Source: Leptodactylus fallax (lineage: Eukaryota > Chordata > Amphibia > Anura > Leptodactylidae). Taken from it: 64,000 nucleotides of DNA. Both the position numbers and the translations under genes were made by a program. This document shows positions 56,901 through 64,000 of the stretch, in pieces (position 1 is the stretch's first letter; the number at the start of each line of letters is the position of its first letter). Where the stretch lies: assembly GCA_947044405.1 (NCBI GenBank), contig CAMRHE010000205.1:1240001-1304000 (forward strand), given 5' to 3'. The notes beneath the pieces were generated by a model, which made no database searches, was not told the origin of the DNA, and worked only from the letters and a program-made list of their open reading frames with translations.

Positions 56901-59900
56901 GCATTGGCAAAACATGTTCACTAAAACCACGTTGGAATAGCCTTTATAAAGGCAATTCTACTCATACCTTTCTTTCTATTCAGCTCGCCGCCATTTCTAT
57001 GAAAAAACGTTTATCATATGCAAATTATGCTCAGGGAGCACCCCAGCGTCATCCCCTGCTCGCCACCCTCTAGTGCATCCTAGTCACTGCCCCCTTCATC
57101 TTCTGGTCTTCCTCTCTCTTGCGTAGGCATCAGACGCTGTTCTCTTCGTGATGGAAATCCTGCACATGCTCAGTAGGCTCTGCCACTTTGGGTTCGGGCA
57201 GACCCGACTGCGCATGCTCCGACGGACATTTTTCTGTGGTTTCTTACAAGAGCATAAGAAACCGCAGAAAAATGGCCGACGGAGCAGTCGGCTTTCCCAG
57301 TATGTGCCCCCGGGGCTGGAGATATCGGTGCCGTTAATTTTGGCACAGATATCTCCCCACTGTCAGAAGGGTGTTCCTAACGGCACCGATATCTCCAGCC
57401 CCAGGGCACATACCAGGAAAGCCGACAGTGCGCTGAATTCAGTGCACTGTCTGCTTTCTAGCGGTATATCAAACCGCACATTCATGAGGACCTGAAAGGT
57501 CCTCTTTAAGGTCACAATATTTACTTGCAAATTGAAACTACATTAAACAATAGTGCAGGTATGCAACCGACTGAAAGCTCCAGACTACCTACTTCTACTG
57601 AACTGGTAGCATATAGGTAGCCTACGAGGTTTACCTAAATCTCTCTTGTTATATAGTCCTTAAAGGGGCATACTCATCTTAGCCTTTCATAACTGAGATA
57701 CAGGTGTCTCTGGCAACTGAGGTGGTCAGAAGTTACAGCAGAGTCTTTCCACCTCAGCCATGAACAGCTCAGATGGGAACACGCCTTTAATATTGCTTTA
57801 TGCTTAGTGCTAGTATAACCCACGCAAATTTAGGCAAAGAGGATGCAAATAATGGAGTGCTCAAACATATGCTACATATAAACTAGCTCTAAGGCCCTAC
57901 AGTACACACAGTTGAATCTGCTGCTGATTTAATCCAGCAGCAGATTCCACCCTCATTCTGCCTCCCATTGTTTTTAATGGCAGATAGAGATTGCAGCAGG
58001 AAGCTAAAAAAAATATATATATTGATCTGGGCCTAATCTGTGGTGGAAAGCTGAAACGGAATAGCAATGCTCTGCATTACCATTTCATTGCGGAGAGCTG
58101 AAGGGCAGAAAATGAAGAGGAATCCGAGGCTGATGTCCACCTCAAATTCCTCCTCCTACCTACCATTGCTGACGCATTACCAGTATGGTAGCTCAATGGT
58201 TAGCACAGATGCCTTGCCAAGCTGGAGTCCAAGGTTGTGGAATCCAGCCACGGACAGCATCTGCAAGGAGTCAGTTTGTTCTCCCAGTGTTTATGTAGGA
58301 TTCCTCTGGGTACTCCGGTTTCCTCCCACACTCTATACAGATAGAGAATTTAGATTGTGCGCCCTATATGGGATAGTGTTGACAATATCTCTGCTGCGGA
58401 ATATGATGGCGGTATATAAGTAAGCAAAATAAATATGCAGATAGTAATTATAAGCTTTCATGTACTATCATACAGCATATCTGCATCTAAGACGTGATAA
58501 ATATGATCAGTTGCAGGAAACTTTGCAATAACACTCAAAATGGTTGGGTTAAATACAATCACTTTCATGATTTGCATTTTTTGGGGGTTTAGGAATCTGA
58601 AGGGCTCAGTCACTTACCGTGTGATTATTTATGAGAACATCTTCCTCATACTTAGATCGAGCAACTGCTTTCTCCTGTCCCTTAATAACAGTGCCATGTC
58701 TGGAATATTCCACATAGTCCTCGGTTTGAGCTAGAAGCAACTCCACAGGTGGAACGTCCAAATGCTCCTGTCCTCCATACTGTAAAATATTCCAAAACCA
58801 ACATCTTGTAATTTAAGTAATGTCAGTTTTTCCTTGTATAAGTCAATTAAGATGGCCTTTACTATTAAAAGGGTTTTCTGTGATGTAAGTAGTGATGATC
58901 AATACTTAGTTCATCAATATCAGATCAGTGAGGCTCCAAAACGTGCTAACCCCACAAAACAGCTTTCTGAAAAGACTACAGCATTAAAATTGGAAATTTT
59001 AACCATGTCCAGTCTAATGGGTCCTTAAAACACAAATCTCCCTTTCATGATGGTAAAATCAAAAACACAAGGTAAGGTTACATACTGGATTCTTATACAT
59101 TATATACAAAAGTATATTTTTTGCATTAAAATGACTTACTTTTTCAAGAATACTTTTCTTCTGCTCTTCCTTGAAGTCTTCTTTCTTAACTTTGAATGAT
59201 TTGCATAAAACTTCCAGTTTAGTTGGATCAGCTTGAAGATGTACATCTGAACCCTTCTCATAGGCTTCCCAGGCAAACACTGTGCAAAAGAAAAAAATTC
59301 TCTCATTTTTTCTGTGTTGAGAAATTTTTAAGCCATCTATATGTTTGTCTTGACACTTTACATTTCAACCCACAATGCTAAGGGGACATTTTTAAATATT
59401 TTCAGTTATCACCACAGAAAATCGCCTGCAAGTCCTCTGAGCCCCCTGCAGGAACACTAAAGAGGAAATGAAGCATTACACTGCACCCACTAAAATAAAT
59501 ACCCTGCCCATATAATGCTGTCACGCCCCACAAGTTTTCCAGACTGTTTATTTCCTGACCTGTTGTAAATAACTTATCTACCTATATTGCATTTTGTTAT
59601 TCCAAAATCCTTTGAAGATCCATGTCTTGTGTGTATAAAAAGTCTGTGAATTTTCAGTTTCTTGTATTACACCATGTCTGAAGAAGAGAGCTAGCACTCT
59701 TGAAAGCTTACTATCACATATATTCAGTTATCCTCTAAAATGTATCGCCTGATTTCTTCCCTCTTCCACTACTTTCTATGGCTAACATGGTACAACATTA
59801 TACTACATATAATGCATAGACAAGATGGGTTCACTGAAAGGATAGGACTCTTACACATCCATGCTGCTCTAAAAAAAAAAAAATAAATGACAGCAAAAAC

Positions 59901-62900
59901 ACCCAATTCAACGTGCCCTATATACGTAAACCACAACCCTTTTTACTTACACTGTGTCTGTGCCATTGAAATTGTATCTCCTGTATATCTGACAAAATTA
60001 TCTCCAGCGTAGCTGACCCTGTACAAAAAAACAATAGCAAACATCAACATACATAGCTACAACATTCATCATCAGCCCATAAACCATGACTGCAGCAATA
60101 TCACATAAGTGCAGCTGTCAATATATTGAAACGGGGGGACACAGGACATCTATTCTCATGATATGTAGGTGTTCTAGAAGTTGGATCTGCAACTATCACA
60201 CACATTATCTATCCTGTGGCTGGGTGATCCGGTGTGATTGTGGGATCTATCAGCTTTCCTGAAGTATTTTGTTTTAGTAAATAAGTGTATTCCCATAATG
60301 TAATCTTTCTTGAGCATCTTTCCTTAGAATTCGGAATTTTGCCACTTCTTTTCTAGAAATTTATGACTATAATCAACAATTGGGGGTTACTATCTGTTGA
60401 TAGTAGTTACACAGTCTGACACTATCAAGTCAGTGCTGATAGTGTCAGAATGCGTCAGGAATTGGGAACAAGCATGTCTTCTACATTTCTAAGAATAATG
60501 TATGTTGCTACAGCTTCATGGCCATTACAGCTGTGTTAGAGGGACATGATGCTACAGCATGGTCTACAGAGGAGCAGTGGCCCAGAGCTGCAGGAACCAT
60601 GGTCCAATCAGGTAGAGAAGGTTGTACTAGTTATTACTTTAGGTTTAAGGAACAAGTCAGGGGATCACTAAAGGGTTTGGGAAAAAGGATAAAAAAAAAA
60701 TAAAGAGCACCTTTGTGCACCTGTACTCTATGGACAGTAAGAACACTGGGGGATGGGGATAGAAATGGCCATTTGACTCCTGTATCCCTTCAGTGCTCAA
60801 GACAGCAACCTCCTGTGGTGCTCTCATGAGAGACATCCTAGAAGAGCTGAAAATAACACTGAAAGAGAATATTTAAACTTACTCATCGGCATTCTTGCCT
60901 GCGTCAGCATAAGGATTTTCCCTCATGGCTCTCGTTTTTGGATCGTAGTATGCAGAATTTGGGTTTAAGTTTCTTAAGTACTGAAACAAGAAAATAAAAT
61001 GAAAACCACATTTCAAACAAGTTACCAAAATGCTACACCATCTACACAAACTCACACACTAAATAACCCATAGAAACCAGAGAGAGAATAATCATCTTAC
61101 TTTGGCAGTGTCTTCTCGGATACGAAGGTTTCTGACTGTAATGCGTCTCTTGGAGTCAAAGTTCTGTCCTGGCATATCAATGTCATCAGCATATTTGTCT
61201 TCATCCTCATCTTCGCTGTTGCGATCCCTCTCCTGAAAAAAAGTAAATGGAAATCGGAAATTTGCTTAAAAGTAGTGCATTACATATATTACATGTCTCT
61301 CGCACTATGGCTACTAATGAATTTCTGTGGAAAAGCTCTCAATGCTCTGTAAGGGTTGCAAAGGTTATAAAATAATAAAAGAAACAGTGCTTACCCACTT
61401 CAAACACCAAATCATACACTGAAGATACCCCACTAGTCTCAGTTTACAAGCTTGCAAAAATGATGTGACGTTCAGTACTGGCAAATAACCACTGGAGACA
61501 TCAGTGGCCTAAGCAGTCACGTGTGGTATTACTGCCATGTAAACAATGACTAGCAGGGTGCCACTAAAGCATCTGCACTGAACTGGTAGGGAAATGAAGA
61601 GGTGAGTACTGTTCTGACTATGGACACCTTTCACATAGAAAAAAAACGGAGTTTCTTAATGTTAAAAACATACTAAGCTTCAGTCTGCAATATCCATTCA
61701 TTCATTTATTATCAACCCCCCTGCTGAAATTAGGTGTCATTTTCAACCTGCCGCTAATTCAATCAAATGTCAGTTTAAGGAGTCTACATCCTTTTAACTA
61801 AGGGACAACCCCTGGTAATACTACATTAAGAATCTAGGATAAGTCACACTGATAAACACTATATAAGTTAGTTGTTTATTGGCTTTTATTCTTGAAAAAG
61901 ACATAGACCAAGCAGGTAAAGCCATTCACATATGTCCTGCAGAATAAAACGTCTTACTGTCTGAGCATTCTGATCCTCTTCTCCCCACTGGTGTCTTGGG
62001 GAGCTCTGATAGATGACAAAAGAGACAAGTCATGTTTAAAAAGGGAAACAACAAGGTTCCCTTTGAAAGTTACAAAATGATAAATACACAAGAATTAATA
62101 TGTCTGATACCATTGTGTGGATATCCAAATATTACACTTTTATAATCTGACAACATGAAATTAAATTGTGAATCTCACATAAAAAAAAATTAACAGAGGT
62201 TTCACAGTAGGCAACTTATTTTTTACCAAAGGCTCAGAATGGGTAAAAAAAAAAAAAGCAGCAATACTCACATTGACGGTCACTATCGACAGGCAGGAAA
62301 TAAAAACTTAGCCAATCACTGGCTGCGGCAGTGACTGGTTATTTCCAGTATGTCAAGACCTAGGGAATTAGCAAGGGGAATACTTAGTGGGTTTTTTTTT
62401 TTTTTTTTTTTTTTACACATTTAGAGCCCTTGATAAAACTTTCTTACCCTTCAGAAAAACACATTAAGAAATAAAAGATATGATTAACCCCTTCAGGTCT
62501 GAGCCCAAAAGTGCGTTAAAGACCAGGCCTCATTTTTCAAAACTGATATGTGTCACTTTATATGGCAATAACTTTAAGACGCTTTAACTTGCACAAGTGA
62601 TTTTGAGAATGTTTTTTCGTGAGACATTGTACTTCATGTTAGTGGTAAACATTGATCAATATTTTTGTATTTATTTATAAAAATATAGGAAATTTGATGA
62701 AAATTTGGAAAAAAAAAAAAAAAAAAAAAAAAAATCGCAATTTTCAAAATGTGAAATGCTTTGCTTTTCAAACAGATAGTCATACCACCCAAATAAGTTA
62801 ATAAATATTATCTTTTTTTATATGTCCCACTAGGACACCTGAACCAACGATACTCTAATCGCTGATTCAGCACTACAGACTGCAATACACGTGTATTGCA

Positions 62901-63974
62901 GTCTATACAGGAATTCAGCCTATGTAGACATAGGCTGATTTCCAGAGGTCCAGGCAGGATCAACCAGGTAGTGGGGGCTTCAGGCAGCCTGGGGTCACTG
63001 GCCAGACCCCGGGCTGCATATTATAAATATCGGCACCCCCCGATCTCGCCGCGGGGGGTGCCGGGGGCGGCAACATGGCGGAACCCCTTGGATGCCGCGG
63101 TCAAACATGACCGCGGCATCCAAGGGGTTAAAAACCCCGATTGGCACTGAGCGCCGATCGGAGGTTAAGGAGCAGAGTGTTAGCTGTCAGTTACAGCTAA
63201 CACCCTCTCCCAGTGCTGCTAGCAAACACTTAAAATGCCGCGGTCGCTATTGACCACGGCATTTTAAGGGTTAAACAGCGGGGATCGGTGTTATCACTGG
63301 TCCCCGCTGTTGCAGCGGGAGCCTGGCTGTCAAATACAGCCGGGCTCCCGCGGTGATCGCACGGGCTCTGCTTCTGAGCCCCCTCGATCACCATCACGTA
63401 CCTGTACGTGGGGATGCGGTAACTACCCACATTCTCCCACGTACATGTACGTGAGAATGCGTGAAGGGGTTAAAAGAATGTTAGCTACACATCAATAACC
63501 TGGGTATATATGATACAAAACATGTAGCAACACACATGACCATATAAATAGCCACTGGTCTTTTTCTTACCACTTGTTCTGAAAGTTTTCCTGAGGCCAA
63601 TTCCTCCTGAAGCTTTTGAGCCTTTAATGTACGTTTTGCCTTGAATGACAAATTGTGAGAAAAAATGGGTAGTTTTACCATCTTTACTACTAGAACTCCA
63701 TAGAAACCAAAATAGAATTTTGTGTAAGCAACAGAGATGAAACAACTGCAGGACAGACATTTGATCATTGCTAGTATAGTGTTCTGAAAGAGGTAACAAA
63801 TGAACATACCAAGTCAACTTTGGCATGTTCCTCAACGATTTTCATGTGTTCCTCTGGGTTGTAACCATTCCACCGGTCTCTCTTGCCATCATAGTCAAGC
63901 ATAAGCTGGGGTTGCTCAAATTCGTCTGGGGCAATGTTAGTTCCATTGAACTTTGCTCCAATTCTGCGAGGTCG
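53734..63974 (-). CDS. SLU7: SLU7 pre-mRNA splicing factor, C-terminal 12 coding exons (partial gene)
   Basis: SLU7 acts in the nucleus in the second catalytic step of splicing, where it helps choose and hold the 3' splice site. Twelve exons on the minus strand, each with a consensus AG acceptor and GT donor and consistent phases, encode about 445 residues that follow vertebrate SLU7 closely from RPRRIGAKF to the end, DPMASFLGQ. Human SLU7 has 586 residues, so about 190 N-terminal residues, including the CCHC zinc knuckle, lie beyond the right edge. Recognisable parts are [20 protein letters not shown], the acidic [30 protein letters not shown], the [13 protein letters not shown] Cys/Trp block, and a lysine-rich stretch ([11 protein letters not shown]) before the last exon. 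All joins are in frame with no stops; the gene looks functional. It converges with CYSTM1 copy 2. Exons are listed separately. Confidence 0.96.
53914..55166 (-). other. SLU7 last intron
   Basis: Bounded by GTATAG donor and CTGCAG acceptor. Contains a piece of the 4828-5296 MITE near 54040-54190 and the dispersed repeat at 54485-54900. Confidence 0.8.
54485..54900. repeat. dispersed repeat, 'accacctcca' family, copy 3 (SLU7 intron)
   Basis: Begins 'aaaacctttcaccacctccatcaattc'; carries the same blocks as 37155-37500, partly rearranged and with an extra inverted piece ('ggcgctgctccactgattccag'). Non-coding. Confidence 0.7.
55167..55268 (-). CDS. SLU7: SLU7 coding exon k, lysine-rich
   Basis: 102 bases, phase 0. 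[34 protein letters not shown], then GTATAG. Corresponds to the human K-rich stretch followed by the serine/acidic patch; the lysine run is shorter here. Likely part of nuclear targeting or RNA contact (inference). Confidence 0.93.
56538..56606 (-). CDS. SLU7: SLU7 coding exon j
   Basis: 69 bases, phase 0. [20 protein letters not shown] then LVE and GTGAGA. It fits the less conserved VNSEECIIN..KKPQTLME region of human SLU7. Confidence 0.9.
56704..56808 (-). CDS. SLU7: SLU7 coding exon i
   Basis: 105 bases, phase 0. [35 protein letters not shown], then GTAAGT. Paired Cys (KCC) and the Trp residues are conserved. The first residue is Cys where human SLU7 has His. Confidence 0.95.
56890..57515. 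mobile_element. foldback elements in SLU7 intron, related to 21938-22547 and 2320-2940
   Basis: The left part ('cactaaaaccacgttggaatagcctttataaaggcaatt..catacctttctttc') matches an arm of the 610-bp foldback. The right part holds two inverted copies of 'ctggagatatcggtgcc' and 'ggcaccgatatctccagcc' with 'gggcacataccaggaaagccgac', as in 2320-2940. So two families are joined here. Confidence 0.75.
58185..58432 (+). mobile_element. V-SINE-like SINE in SLU7 intron
   Basis: Head 'ggtagctcaatggttagcac' with a tRNA-like A box, central 'tctgggtactccggtttcctcccacac' block, tail 'ggcggtatataagtaagcaaaataaata'. Same family as 8562-8822, with several deletions. The two copies complement each other: this one has a better A box, the other a better B box. 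Confidence 0.85.
58618..58779 (-). CDS. SLU7: SLU7 coding exon h
   Basis: 162 bases, phase 0. [53 protein letters not shown], then GTAAGT. Confidence 0.95.
59140..59279 (-). CDS. SLU7: SLU7 coding exon g
   Basis: 140 bases. TG completes Leu, then [34 protein letters not shown] and SILEK before GTAAGT. Confidence 0.95.
59300..59930. other. SLU7 intron with an unassigned repeat-like segment
   Basis: 'ccatgtctgaagaagagagctagcactcttgaaagctt' (about 59671-59707) resembles the ends of known frog interspersed repeats, but I cannot name the family. Confidence 0.35.
59951..60018 (-). CDS. SLU7: SLU7 coding exon f
   Basis: 68 bases. The G completes Glu, then [20 protein letters not shown] and TQ plus one base before GTAAGT. 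Confidence 0.95.
60019..60882. other. SLU7 intron, nothing recognised
   Basis: No exon, RNA gene or clear repeat. A 61-codon frame at 60518 has no support. Confidence 0.45.
60883..60980 (-). CDS. SLU7: SLU7 coding exon e
   Basis: 98 bases. [20 protein letters not shown] and [12 protein letters not shown], ending with two bases of the Glu codon before GTAAGT. Confidence 0.95.
61101..61232 (-). CDS. SLU7: SLU7 coding exon d
   Basis: 132 bases, phase 0. Acidic run [20 protein letters not shown], then the basic [18 protein letters not shown], then GTAAGA. Confidence 0.95.
61233..61957. other. SLU7 intron, nothing clear
   Basis: A degraded piece near 61500-61620 ('tcagtggcctaagcagtcacgtgtgg') resembles the core of the MITE at 4828-5296. 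Otherwise featureless. Confidence 0.4.
61958..62005 (-). CDS. SLU7: SLU7 coding exon c (48 bases)
   Basis: Small phase-0 exon: [16 protein letters not shown] between a TATCAG acceptor and GTAAGA donor. It corresponds to the NSPKHQWGEEE part of human SLU7. Skipping it would keep the frame. Confidence 0.9.
62484..63473. mobile_element. 0.99-kb DNA element in SLU7 intron, TTAA ends
   Basis: TTAACCCCTTCA at the left (62484) is mirrored by TGAAGGGGTTAA at the right (ends 63473), so a TTAA target with short terminal inverted repeats is likely, as in piggyBac- or Kolobok-type elements. The right half is GC-rich with nested palindromes: GGATGCCGCGGTCA hairpin (63088-63122), 'aaaatgccgcggtcg' with 'gaccacggcatttta' (63233-63266), and 'cacgtacctgtacgtgg' with 'ccacgtacatgtacgtg'. 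The same hairpin sequence occurs at 1767-1802. No transposase. Confidence 0.75.
63571..63639 (-). CDS. SLU7: SLU7 coding exon b
   Basis: 69 bases, phase 0: [19 protein letters not shown] to SEQV, then GTAAGA. Almost the same as human at these positions. Confidence 0.95.
63810..63974 (-). CDS. SLU7: SLU7 coding exon a (first in window)
   Basis: 165 bases, phase 0. Begins [13 protein letters not shown] after a CCAG acceptor and ends KVDL before GTATGT. Contains [20 protein letters not shown], one of the most conserved parts of SLU7. Confidence 0.95.
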
Positions 63975-64000
63975 CTGGAAAGAAAATATTTAAAAAAATG

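Noticed and set aside
63481..63835. 108- and 116-codon minus-strand frames overlapping SLU7 exon b
   Set aside because: They read through the intron on either side of the real 23-codon exon; splice sites show the true borders.

Overview
This window is vertebrate nuclear DNA, most likely from an anuran amphibian. It has small intron-separated exons of two conserved animal genes in a sea of transposon-derived sequence. The repeats are Tc1/mariner elements, L2-type and L1-type LINEs, V-SINE-like SINEs and many palindromic non-autonomous DNA elements. There are no operons, prokaryotic genes or CRISPR arrays. The frog assignment is an inference from repeat style and gene divergence; no species is claimed.

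Two host genes are recognisable. (1) CYSTM1, a small membrane protein with a C-terminal cysteine-rich transmembrane module, lies on the + strand. One copy has its proline/tyrosine-rich coding exon at 37.7-38.0 kb and its last exon at 50.12-50.22 kb. A second, near-identical last exon lies alone at 10.43-10.53 kb, so the locus has been duplicated in tandem; the rest of the first copy must lie left of the window or be lost. The 37.7 kb exon has an extra G in a short tandem repeat, which breaks its reading frame. (2) SLU7, the second-step pre-mRNA splicing factor, lies on the - strand. Twelve consecutive coding exons with consensus splice sites, covering about the last 445 residues, run from 63.97 kb down to the stop codon at 53.73 kb. 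The N-terminal exons are beyond the right edge. CYSTM1 and SLU7 converge tail to tail with about 1.5-3.5 kb between them.

Layout: 0-10.4 kb, repeats only (Tc1 remnant, nested foldback elements, a V-SINE). 10.4-11.7 kb, orphan CYSTM1 last exon and 3' flank. 11.8-16.6 kb, MITEs, a (CA)n tract and a 1.47-kb minisatellite of 31-bp units. 16.6-16.9 kb, a possible promoter and non-coding first exon. 17-37 kb, MITEs, a 610-bp perfect-looking foldback, a decayed Tc1 copy, a complete Tc1 element with a broken transposase (25.06-26.69 kb) and L2 LINE pieces. 37.7-50.2 kb, CYSTM1 copy 2, whose 12-kb intron holds an L1 fragment, a Tc1-type element with an intact transposase (44.25-45.80 kb) and a 2-kb L2 LINE. 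50.6-52.1 kb, a DNA element inserted in the CYSTM1 3' flank. 53.6-64 kb, SLU7, with repeats in its introns.

The most notable observations are the CYSTM1 duplication, the frameshift in its coding exon, the intact Tc1-type transposase with 35 rather than 34 residues between its second and third catalytic residues, and the 31-bp minisatellite that is open in all three forward frames. I did not find evidence of a novel multi-gene system.
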